6,775 nt of DNA from an uncultured Clostridia bacterium (GTDB lineage Bacteria; Bacillota; Clostridia; Oscillospirales; Oscillospiraceae): contig CALEQS010000004.1 of the NCBI GenBank assembly GCA_937907975.1, positions 1 to 6,775 on the forward strand. Direction: 5' to 3'. Shown one piece after another: positions 1 to 5,761 of the stretch (position 1 is the stretch's first letter; each line of letters opens with the position of its first letter). A program made the position numbers and the translations under genes. The notes below the pieces were generated by a model. That model saw only the letters and a program-made list of their open reading frames with translations. It did no database searches and had not been told where the DNA came from.

Positions 1-60
1 CGGGCTTTTTATTGTCAGCCGGGTATTTCTGAGAGAATAGGTCGGATTTCTCAGCAAGCT

Positions 61-99
61 AAACGCCCCTGCGATGGAAACCATCGCAGGGGCGTTTTT
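61..99. terminator. Perfect hairpin terminator, probably bidirectional
   Basis: Arms 61-77 and 81-97 are perfectly complementary over 17 bp around a 3-base loop, with a GC-rich core (CGCCCCTGCG). On the plus strand the right arm runs into five T (95-99), a good intrinsic terminator for a rightward transcript entering from beyond the left edge. On the minus strand the hairpin lies 21 bp after the stop of the last SnoaL gene and is followed only by a weak tract (TTTAGCTT), so it should also end the four-gene operon, though less ideally. The perfect stem is seen directly; the bidirectional role is inferred. Confidence 0.85.
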
Positions 100-125
100 G
101 TACTTACTTCTTTTGTACTTACTTC
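96..125. repeat. Exact 15-bp tandem duplication covering a stop codon
   Basis: TTTTGTACTTACTTC occurs twice in direct succession, at 96-110 and 111-125. On the minus strand the unit is five whole codons (AAG AAG TAA GTA CAA). The stop codon of the last SnoaL gene (119-121) therefore has an exact in-frame copy 15 bp downstream (104-106). It looks like a recent slippage duplication squeezed between gene end and terminator. It does not change the protein but gives a tandem stop. Confidence 0.9.
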
Positions 126-889
126 TTAAGGAAGGGAGTATAGGTGTTGTCGTTGTCCAGAGTCTCATAGGGCTCAGGCCAGGGCACAGTGTTCTGAGGA
201 GTGCTCAGTACGGAATAGGGCATATGCATGGGGCCGGGATCGGTGACAGGGGGGCAGCCCAGCGTGGGGGGCATCATCTCGCCGGGGTTGGGGGAGGTGA
301 TGCGGGCATATTCATCTGCAGCCCAGTTGGTGTGATCCATATCGCCCACCAGATCGGGGCAAACGTGCTCATGCAGGTACTTCCACTCGCCGTCCTCGCA
401 GACGAAGTCGGAGCCATAGCGCTCCCACAGAACGTGGCAGTACTTGGGGGAGCGGTGCACCTTGCCGTCCTCGCCCTTGTCAGCGGTCAGGCGGGAGTGG
501 ATGACACCGGGGGTGATGAAGCAGCCGCGGGCGCTCTGGCCATCGGCGGCGACCTCAATGACATCGGTGACCAGCGTGTGGACGGAGCACTCCATCAGGG
601 GACGGGGATCCTTGCCGGTGACCTCAGGATAAACTTCCATCAGGTCGAGCATATTTTCCATGCACATTCTGTCGTAGTCGCCTACGCTGCCGTGGTAGAC
701 CTGATCAAAGCCGCGCATACGGCCGAAGGCGTGGGCCCAGGAGCAGTCGTCGCTGCGGGACCAGATCACGCTCCACTCGCCGGTGGCGTCGGCACGGCCA
801 TGCAGATAGGCGTGCTTGGCCTTGACGTTCTCCACCTGCTGGCTGGCGTCCGCGTTGCGGATGCGCTCATGCAGAGTCAGTTCTCTCAT
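119..889 (-). CDS. SnoaL-like/NTF2-fold protein, paralog 1 (256 aa)
   Basis: Most divergent of the four SnoaL_4-type (cone-shaped alpha+beta barrel) proteins here; the exact reaction is unknown, and family members include dehydratases, isomerases, hydroxylases and cyclases. Shared landmarks are IEVAADGQSARG (111-122), followed by a strand pair that replaces the usual DFV..WKIWH with DFVCEDGEWKYLHEH (161-175), and a tail PWPEPYETLDNDNTY (236-250). His104 sits four residues before T108, a spacing shared with paralogs 2 and 4. A proline-rich stretch (about 199-240) makes it the longest. No signal peptide, so cytoplasmic. The ATG overlaps the upstream stop (TGATG), with a perfect AGGAGG at 899-904, 9 nt away, inside the upstream gene. 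This indicates translational coupling and probably matched amounts of paralogs 1 and 2. Last gene of the operon. Confidence 0.82.
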   Translation of the reverse strand: MRELTLHERIRNADASQQVENVKAKHAYLHGRADATGEWSVIWSRSDDCSWAHAFGRMRGFDQVYHGSVGDYDRMCMENMLDLMEVYPEVTGKDPRPLMECSVHTLVTDVIEVAADGQSARGCFITPGVIHSRLTADKGEDGKVHRSPKYCHVLWERYGSDFVCEDGEWKYLHEHVCPDLVGDMDHTNWAADEYARITSPNPGEMMPPTLGCPPVTDPGPMHMPYSVLSTPQNTVPWPEPYETLDNDNTYTPFLKK

Positions 890-1623
890 CAGAAATTACC
901 TCCTTCACCGGCGCCGAAGTGATACTCGGTCTTCTCGGGGTAGCCCTCGGGGCCATAGCTCAGCTCATCGCTCCAGGTCTCATAGTCCTCGGGCGGAGCG
1001 GGGTAGTTGTCCCACCAGTTGAAGGTGGCGTCATGCGTGATCATGGGGATGGTGGGGGTGCCAAACTCCACGGCCACGGGGTCGGTGGCGTAGTCCAGGT
1101 AGACGGGATGATCGCCGTAGGTATCACCGGCCTCGCAGGTGACATCGTTGGCCTCCACGATGTGCCAGATCTTCCAGGCATCGCCCTCCTTGACAAAGTC
1201 GATGGCGACCTTGCCGGTGTTCCACATGGCCAGCGCGGTGCCGTCGCCGTTGGGCTTGGTGTCCTGACCGATGGAGTACCACAGGCCCTTGGCGGTCTTG
1301 CCGTCGCCGGCCAGCTTCACCAGACCGGTGGAGATGGGGTGGGCGTTCATGGTGCCCACGCCGTCACCCAGGTCGGCGGCGTGCTTGGTCACATAGTAGG
1401 CGCGGATGTTGTCCAGCCCCACATAGTAGCCGGTGTTTTTGCCGAAGGAGGCGGTCTTGGTGTGCTCGCTCTCGGAGACCCACAGTTCGTCGAGTTCCTT
1501 CTCGCGCCACTCGTTGATCATGTAGTAGACGCGCTTGTTGGCCAGTTTCTTGACCTCTTCAATGTCGGTGACCCGGCGGATCAGCTCGTCATCGGTATAC
1601 TCGTGCTTGACTTTCTTGCTCAT
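889..1623 (-). CDS. SnoaL-like/NTF2-fold protein, paralog 2 (244 aa)
   Basis: Soluble cytoplasmic SnoaL_4-type protein of unassigned activity. An N-terminal helix rich in charge (DDELIRRVTDIEEVKKLANK, 11-30) is followed by the barrel. The family signature is GLVKLAGDGKTAKGLW (100-115), then WNTGKVAIDFV (134-144) and WKIWHIVEAND (150-160), and the tail PPEDYETWSDELSYG (210-224). A further 20 residues, rich in Gly and Glu, extend past that tail and are not seen in paralogs 3 and 4. His95 is in the position of the dehydratase-type His (four residues before the T of the TG/TP pair). The start at 1623 is chosen over an upstream in-frame TTG (1644) because AGGAGG lies between them and would otherwise be coding. 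The gap to paralog 3 is 17 bp; the gene overlaps paralog 1 by one base. Confidence 0.84.
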   Translation of the reverse strand: MSKKVKHEYTDDELIRRVTDIEEVKKLANKRVYYMINEWREKELDELWVSESEHTKTASFGKNTGYYVGLDNIRAYYVTKHAADLGDGVGTMNAHPISTGLVKLAGDGKTAKGLWYSIGQDTKPNGDGTALAMWNTGKVAIDFVKEGDAWKIWHIVEANDVTCEAGDTYGDHPVYLDYATDPVAVEFGTPTIPMITHDATFNWWDNYPAPPEDYETWSDELSYGPEGYPEKTEYHFGAGEGGNF

Positions 1624-1631
1624 TTTACGCG

Positions 1632-1639
1632 CTCCTCCT
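1632..1639 (-). promoter_or_regulatory. Ribosome binding site deciding the start of SnoaL paralog 2
   Basis: Minus-strand AGGAGGAG sits between the stop of paralog 3 (1641-1643) and ATG 1621-1623, about 8-10 nt from that ATG. An upstream TTG at 1642-1644 is in frame but would put the Shine-Dalgarno inside the coding sequence and has none of its own, so the ATG is the start. Confidence 0.85.
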
Positions 1640-1640
1640 T

Positions 1641-2366
1641 TCAAATGCCGTAGCTGAAGGTATCAGCGAAGGTGTTGTAGGGTTCGGGGATCTGGGGAGC
1701 GTCGGTGTGAGGACGCGCGGGGGTGTAGAGGGCGCGGATGTTCTTGCTGACCGTGTACTCGGGGTACTTGAACTCGCCCAGCTCGGCGAACTCAGGCAGC
1801 TCGGGCAGCGGCTGCTTCTCCTTGCCCCAGCTCTGGCCGCAGATGCAGTCCACATCGTTGGTATAGCTCATATGCCAGATCTTCCAGCCATCCTCGGTGC
1901 GGACGAAGTCAACGGCGAAATAACCCCAGGTCCAGTTGGCCACAGGGCCGCAGGCCTCCACGTCGTTGTAAGCACCCTGGCAGTGCCACAGGCCCTTGGC
2001 GGTCTTGCCGTCAGCGGCGACTTCGATGACAGGGGAGGACAGGGGCTTGACCTTGAAGGGGCCGACGCCGTAGATCTCGTCCTCGCTCTTGCCGCCCAGC
2101 TGCTCGGGGAAGCGCTTCTGCAGCAGACGGGCGACCAGCTTGTTGCGCTCGCAGCAGGCCGCGTAGTAGGCCTTGACGGCCTCGGTGCCCACATAGGCGC
2201 CGTCGTTAAAGATCAGGCAGATGTCGTCGCCGGAGGTCCAGAACAGGTCAAAGATGTCCTGCTCCCGGTTGAGGATCAGGCAGTTGGCATACTTGCCCAT
2301 CAGGTTCTTCAGGGCGCGCTGGTCTTCCCAGCGCTGAGTCAGCTGCTCAGTGGTGAATGTTGCCAT
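1641..2366 (-). CDS. SnoaL-like/NTF2-fold protein, paralog 3 (241 aa)
   Basis: Closest of the four to a typical SnoaL_4 protein at its N-terminus: a helix ending in LKNLMGKYANCL (19-30), where family members often carry Tyr plus a catalytic Asp five residues on. Here Tyr26 is kept but the Asp position is Ile31. Core motif is SPVIEVAADGKTAKGLW (111-127), then YFAVDFVRTEDGWKIWHMSY (149-168), and tail PEPYNTFADTFSYG (227-240). Where paralogs 1, 2 and 4 have His, this one has Lys107, so it may lack the same acid/base chemistry. Cysteines at 29, 49, 71, 72, 129, 139, 174 and 176 are unusually many. Start ATG has AAGGAG at 2375-2380, 8 nt upstream. It lies 64 bp after the ene-reductase with no terminator between, so same operon. 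Function unassigned. Confidence 0.85.
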   Translation of the reverse strand: MATFTTEQLTQRWEDQRALKNLMGKYANCLILNREQDIFDLFWTSGDDICLIFNDGAYVGTEAVKAYYAACCERNKLVARLLQKRFPEQLGGKSEDEIYGVGPFKVKPLSSPVIEVAADGKTAKGLWHCQGAYNDVEACGPVANWTWGYFAVDFVRTEDGWKIWHMSYTNDVDCICGQSWGKEKQPLPELPEFAELGEFKYPEYTVSKNIRALYTPARPHTDAPQIPEPYNTFADTFSYGI

Positions 2367-2430
2367 GGATCATGCTCCTTTCAGATTTTTGCATGAGGAT
2401 AAACAATTTTAGTTCAGGCTTGTCCGCGCG

Positions 2431-4374
2431 TTACAGGCCCACATTGACCACGGCGTCATAGCCGTCGCGGGTGGCCTGACCGATCTGGCGGGCGCGGGTG
2501 GCGTCGCCGCAGACATAAAACTCGGTGCAGTATTTGGAGAGACGCTCCACCTCGGCGGAGCGGGGGCGCATACCGGCGCACATGACCACAGTGTCGGCGG
2601 GGAACTTGACTTCTTTTCCCTCCGCATCCACGGCGCTGACACCTTCGGCGTCGATGCCGGTGCAGCGGAAGCCGGTGGCGGTGTGCAGGGTCTCGGCCAC
2701 TTCGATCTCATGGAGCACGCTCAGGCGGTGCATCCGTCCGCAGTCCGGGCACAGCTCCGTCTGCATCTCCAGAATGGTCACCTCGTGGCCCTCCTTGGCC
2801 AGCTCAATGCCCTCCTCACAGCCGATCAGGCCGCCGCCGATGACGACCACTTTATGGCCGACCCGGGGATCTGCGCGCTTGAGCTCTGCACCGAACACCA
2901 CGTTCTCGCCGTTGGCACCGGGCACGGGCAGCGCCCAGGGATCGGCGCCCACGCAGGCGATGATGGCGTCGGGCTTCACCTCGGCCACCAGCTCGTCCGT
3001 GACGACAGTGTTGAGGCGCACGTCCACCGGCAGAGCCATGACCTTTGCGGCGGTCATGTCGCGGTAGCGGCGGATGTTGGCCTTGAAGTCGGCGTTGTCG
3101 GCGTACTTCAGGCCGCCCAGTTTGTCACTCTTTTCCACCAGCGTGACCTTGTGGCCGCGCTCACAGGCGGTGATGGCCGCCTGCATACCGGCAGGGCCGC
3201 CGCCCACGATGAGCAGGTTTTTGTGCTCCCGGGTGGGGATGGGATGGAAATACTCGGTCTCGCGGCCAATGTAAGGGTTGACGGCACAGCGCATGGTCTT
3301 GTTGCGCATCATGCCGCTCTGGCACTCACCGCAGCGCAGGCAGGGGGTGATGTCCGCCACCTTGCCGCGCATGATCTTGCGGGGCAGGAAGGGGTCGGCG
3401 ATGAGGGCGCGGCCCATGGCGATGCAGTCCACGCCGCTCTCCTCCAGAAATGCCTCCATCTTATCGGGTTCGGAGAAGGCGCCCACGGTGACCACAGGGG
3501 TCTTGACGTGCTTCTTGATCTCAGCGGCCAGACCGGAGTTTTCACCGTGCTTCTGGAAAGCACCGGGATGCATGAGCACGCAGGAATACTCGTCCTGCTG
3601 GGAACCGGCGGAGACATGGATCAGATCCACCTTGCCGTCCAGTGCCTTGGCGATCTCAATGCCGGTCTGGATGTCGTAGCCGCCGGGCATACGCTCGGAA
3701 CCGGAGATGCGGATGTCGATGGGGAAGGCGCGGCCGACAGCGGCGCGGACCTTTTCCACTACCAGCAGAGGAAAGCGCATCCGGTTTTCCAGGCTGCCGC
3801 CCCATTTGTCAGTGCGGTGGTTGGTGATCTCAGAGATGAACTGATGCAGCAGCCAGCCGTGACCGGCGTGGATCATGACCATGTCGAAGCCGCAAGCCTT
3901 GGCCGTGGCGGCCGCCTCGGCGAACTTGTCTGCAATCTCGTAGATCTGCTCCTCGGTCATCTCCTTGACCTCGTCGCCCCAGTCGTCCACATAGCCGGAG
4001 GGGCCGATGGCGTTCTTGCCGCCGATGAACACCGGGTCGCAAAGCGCTCCGCCGTGGTCGATCTCAATCTCAGCGGCGGCACCGCCGGAGTGGATGGCGT
4101 CGGCCATCTTGACCAGATAGGGAATGGCGGTGGGATCATCCAGACCGACCTGCATGGGATGGCTGCGGCCGGTGGACAGATCGACGATGACATCACCCAC
4201 GCTGACCAGGGCCACACCGCCGGCGGCCTTCAGCTTGTAATAGTTGATGTTGTCGTCGCTGTAGTGCTCGCCGGGGCCCAGCTCGGCCATGGAGGTGGGG
4301 GCGGAGAGCATACGGTTCTTCAGCCGCAGACTGGCCACTTGCAGCGGCTGGAGCAGCTTTTCGTAAGATGCCAT
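2431..4374 (-). CDS. FMN/4Fe-4S/FAD ene-reductase, FadH/BaiCD-type Old Yellow Enzyme family (647 aa)
   Basis: NAD(P)H-driven reduction of an activated C=C, probably beside a ketone or thioester carbonyl; cytoplasmic, likely oxygen-sensitive. Residues 1-340 form the FMN TIM barrel (IDHGG at 105-109, NHRTDKWGGSLENRMRF 185-201, IRISGSE 221-227, AMGRALIADP 319-328). Cysteines 345, 348, 351 and 363 (CxxCxxC-x11-C) fit a 4Fe-4S cluster. The C-terminal half has an FAD site (IVGGGPAG 389-396, Glu414), an NADH site (VIGGGLIGCE 511-520, with acidic Glu536 favouring NADH), and VCGDA (621-625). Length matches E. coli FadH, BaiCD/BaiH, and the daidzein and flavone reductases of gut bacteria (about 640-670 aa). 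Odd point: the usual catalytic Tyr of HGY is Trp174 (HAGHGWLLHQF). Start has AAAGGAG at 4383-4389, 8 nt upstream. First gene of the four-gene operon. Family certain; substrate unknown (steroid, bile acid, flavonoid or enoate all possible). Confidence 0.95.
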   Translation of the reverse strand: MASYEKLLQPLQVASLRLKNRMLSAPTSMAELGPGEHYSDDNINYYKLKAAGGVALVSVGDVIVDLSTGRSHPMQVGLDDPTAIPYLVKMADAIHSGGAAAEIEIDHGGALCDPVFIGGKNAIGPSGYVDDWGDEVKEMTEEQIYEIADKFAEAAATAKACGFDMVMIHAGHGWLLHQFISEITNHRTDKWGGSLENRMRFPLLVVEKVRAAVGRAFPIDIRISGSERMPGGYDIQTGIEIAKALDGKVDLIHVSAGSQQDEYSCVLMHPGAFQKHGENSGLAAEIKKHVKTPVVTVGAFSEPDKMEAFLEESGVDCIAMGRALIADPFLPRKIMRGKVADITPCLRCGECQSGMMRNKTMRCAVNPYIGRETEYFHPIPTREHKNLLIVGGGPAGMQAAITACERGHKVTLVEKSDKLGGLKYADNADFKANIRRYRDMTAAKVMALPVDVRLNTVVTDELVAEVKPDAIIACVGADPWALPVPGANGENVVFGAELKRADPRVGHKVVVIGGGLIGCEEGIELAKEGHEVTILEMQTELCPDCGRMHRLSVLHEIEVAETLHTATGFRCTGIDAEGVSAVDAEGKEVKFPADTVVMCAGMRPRSAEVERLSKYCTEFYVCGDATRARQIGQATRDGYDAVVNVGL

Positions 4375-4417
4375 AAAAATATCTCCTTTCCAAAAGAATT
4401 TCTATTACACAATTACA

Positions 4418-4447
4418 AGTATAGCAAAGCCGAAGAGAAAAGTGCAA
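4418..4447 (-). promoter_or_regulatory. Promoter of the ene-reductase/SnoaL operon
   Basis: Read on the minus strand, an extended -10 TGCTATACT (hexamer at 4418-4423) lies 18 bp from a weak -35 TTGCAC (4442-4447). It is 44 bp upstream of the ene-reductase ATG. The 10-mer TTGCTATACT is almost identical in this promoter and the SDR promoter (TTTGCTATACT and CTTGCTATACT), suggesting shared sigma-factor use. Found by eye; the -10 is convincing, the -35 is weak, which suggests an activator or reliance on the extended -10. Confidence 0.65.
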
Positions 4448-4543
4448 CAACGAAACAGGGTGAACGGAACAACCTGACGTAGTAAGTGGGGGGATCGGCG
4501 CAAAGCCTTGAAATTGCAGGGATTATTGAGAAAAGCACACAAC
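4435..4543. repeat. Imperfect direct repeat pair upstream of the ene-reductase promoter
   Basis: GAGAAAAGTGCAACAAC (4435-4451) overlaps the -35 of the ene-reductase promoter; a close relative, GAGAAAAGCACACAAC (4528-4543), lies 93 bp further upstream in the same orientation. The spacing is compatible with two binding sites for one regulator. The rest of the 233-bp gap (4375-4607) holds the promoter, the terminator of the upstream gene and otherwise nothing I recognise. Confidence 0.4.
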
Positions 4544-4564
4544 TGGACGTGGTGAGAACACAAC

Positions 4565-4602
4565 AAAATGGAACGCCTGCGCATTCAAATGCGGGTGTTC
4601 CA
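4565..4602 (-). terminator. Intrinsic terminator after SnoaL paralog 4
   Basis: On the minus strand, TGGAAC pairs with GTTCCA (outer arms 4597-4602 and 4569-4574). The stem continues through an A-C mismatch and a 2-base bulge to CGCAT/ATGCG around a 4-base loop, and is followed by TTTT GTTGT (4568 downward). It begins 5 bp after the stop codon of the 241-residue SnoaL gene. The plus-strand sense has no T tract. Confidence 0.75.
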
Positions 4603-4607
4603 GAAAA

Positions 4608-5333
4608 TTAGTATTCAAATGTTTCGCAGAAGGTGCGGTAGGGGACCGGCGGTTCCGGCTGCTGAGGGGCGATGGAATCGCTGGCGTAGGCGTAATGGAA
4701 GGTGGTGGGGCCGTCCGGGATGATGGGCATTCCGTGTGGGCGTACTGTCTCCCCTGCGGCGGCGCGGGCGTTCCACTCGTCGATCATCTCCTGGGTGGTG
4801 CCCCGGTCCATGGGAGCTGCATTGGCCACAGGATCGTGGTCGAAGTCAGTGCGCCACAGATCGCAGACGTGCAGGTGCCATACCCGCCACCCCTGCTCGG
4901 TGCGGATGAAGTCCACGGCATATTTGCCGGAGTCCCAGGTGAAGGAGCGGCCCTCCTCGGCTCCCTCATCGTGGAGCATCAGGATCGCGCCGGTGGACAT
5001 CCACATTCCCTTGGCAGTCTGATTGTCCTCGGCCACTTCCAGCACCGGGGTGGTGATCTGGTGGATCTCCAGCAGGCCGGGATGGCACGCGCCGGTGCCG
5101 CCGGTGAACAGCTCGGTCATAGCGTCGAAAAATTCCAGCGATTTCTTTGCGCCGAACACGCCCAGCGGGCCGTATTCGCACCGGGCGTCCGGCAGCCACC
5201 ACGCAAACAGCTCCCGCCCAATGCGGCTCATCTGGCCGCCGGTGTGGTAATACTGATAGCGGCCCATCAGGTTCATAATGTCGGTCCGGGACTGCTGGCG
5301 CTCCAGCAGATGCTGCATTTCCTCCATCGTCAT
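4608..5333 (-). CDS. SnoaL-like/NTF2-fold protein, paralog 4 (241 aa), own transcription unit
   Basis: SnoaL_4-type protein related to but clearly different from the three in the downstream operon. The N-terminal helix ends NLMGRYQYYHTGGQ (21-34), with Tyr26 kept. The core is HQITTPVLEVAEDNQTAKGMW (91-111), WDSGKYAVDFIRTEQGWRVW (133-152), and tail PPVPYRTFCETFEY (228-241), which ends exactly at the C-terminus. His91 falls at the spacing of the catalytic His83 of the bile-acid 7-dehydratase BaiE (as I recall that sequence), four residues before a T-P pair; the BaiE Asp106 position is Gly115. Start ATG has GGAGGA at 5341-5346, 7 nt upstream. An ATG two codons in (5327) is the alternative. Flanked by its own promoter and terminator, so it can be expressed apart from the other three. 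Cytoplasmic; a dehydratase or isomerase role is inference only. Confidence 0.86.
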   Translation of the reverse strand: MTMEEMQHLLERQQSRTDIMNLMGRYQYYHTGGQMSRIGRELFAWWLPDARCEYGPLGVFGAKKSLEFFDAMTELFTGGTGACHPGLLEIHQITTPVLEVAEDNQTAKGMWMSTGAILMLHDEGAEEGRSFTWDSGKYAVDFIRTEQGWRVWHLHVCDLWRTDFDHDPVANAAPMDRGTTQEMIDEWNARAAAGETVRPHGMPIIPDGPTTFHYAYASDSIAPQQPEPPVPYRTFCETFEY

Positions 5334-5364
5334 AAGGTCATCCTCCTCTGTTCTGATTTTCTCC

Positions 5365-5394
5365 AGTGTAGCATAGAGCGGCGTAAAAAAGCAA
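5365..5394 (-). promoter_or_regulatory. Promoter of SnoaL paralog 4
   Basis: On the minus strand, an extended -10 TGCTACACT (hexamer 5365-5370) lies 18 bp from a -35-like TTGCTT (5389-5394). The arrangement, including the 18-bp spacer and TTGC start of the -35, copies that of the ene-reductase promoter. The -35 is made of the T tract of the preceding terminator. The -10 begins 32 bp upstream of the ATG. Confidence 0.55.
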
Positions 5395-5423
5395 CTGCGG
5401 AACCATAAAGATGGCTCCGCAGT
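5385..5423 (-). terminator. Intrinsic terminator of the SDR-Dabb operon
   Basis: Arms 5411-5423 and 5394-5406 form a 13-bp stem (ACTGCGGAGCCAT with ATGGTTCCGCAGT on the minus strand, one G-U pair) with a 4-base loop. It is followed by TGC and six T (5385-5390). It starts 10 bp after the stop of the Dabb gene. Orientation is clear because only the minus strand has the T run. Confidence 0.85.
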
Positions 5424-5433
5424 AAATTTAAAG

Positions 5434-5757
5434 TTATTCGACGGGATAGTCGATCACATCGACCTTTTCCATGTAAGGCTGGGAGAAGGCGAGAAAATCC
5501 GCATGGGCCTGAGAGGCCGGGTAGGCGGCGCAGTCGTCCTCATTGGCAAAGGTGATGATCTGAATGAGGTCATAAAACTGCACGGCCCCGTCCGGGGAGG
5601 CGTCCGGGCCGCCCAGAGGCTTGGTGCCGATCTCGCAGTCGAGGATGGTGGGCAGCTTGCGGGGAAGGGCGCGCAGCTGAGCGCCCAGCGCGATCACCAT
5701 TTCAGGCGCACGGTATTCCGGCTTGAGCTGGAACAGGGAGACATGACGCATTTTCAT
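5434..5757 (-). CDS. Dabb-domain (stress-responsive alpha/beta barrel) small protein (107 aa)
   Basis: Single-domain ferredoxin-like alpha+beta protein, usually a dimer forming a barrel. Members bind or convert hydrophobic small molecules; the plant olivetolic acid cyclase is the best-known enzyme of the fold. Visible are the first strand MRHVSLFQLK (3-12, with conserved His5), the strand YDLIQIITF (62-70), and the AYPASQAHADF block (78-88). Tyr79 and His85 are six residues apart, as in the Tyr72/His78 pair of olivetolic acid cyclase. The start at 5757 lies 4 bp past the SDR stop (TAACGCCATG); a second ATG at 5751 is possible. The Shine-Dalgarno is weak (GGCGGA), so translation is probably coupled to the SDR. 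A 32-codon upstream extension inside the SDR gene has no Dabb homology and is rejected. Role in the pathway unknown: an accessory enzyme for the SDR's substrate is a guess. Confidence 0.85.
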   Translation of the reverse strand: MKMRHVSLFQLKPEYRAPEMVIALGAQLRALPRKLPTILDCEIGTKPLGGPDASPDGAVQFYDLIQIITFANEDDCAAYPASQAHADFLAFSQPYMEKVDVIDYPVE

Positions 5758-5761
5758 GGCG

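Noticed and set aside
1..60. Possible right half of another terminator at the left edge (CGGGCTTTTTATT) and a 6-bp CTGAGA/TCTCAG inverted repeat
   Set aside because: The partner arm of the first is outside the window and the second has a 6-bp stem with a 14-base loop; neither can be supported. No gene is visible in 1-60.
1624..1644. TTG start seven codons upstream for SnoaL paralog 2
   Set aside because: The codons are the Shine-Dalgarno sequence itself; ATG 1623 is correctly spaced from it.
2683..4482. 599-codon open frame on the plus strand, and similar long plus-strand frames at 74-922, 919-1653, 1707-2396, 4695-5408 and 5756-6547
   Set aside because: They mirror GC-rich minus-strand genes with clear motifs; their products are Ala/Gly/His/Val-rich low-complexity without domains, and none has a good ribosome binding site. 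Also their ends match the opposite genes.
4448..4564. Riboswitch or small RNA upstream of the ene-reductase operon
   Set aside because: This stretch lies upstream of the assigned promoter and shows no conserved aptamer or strong hairpin; the transcribed leader after the promoter is only about 40 bases.
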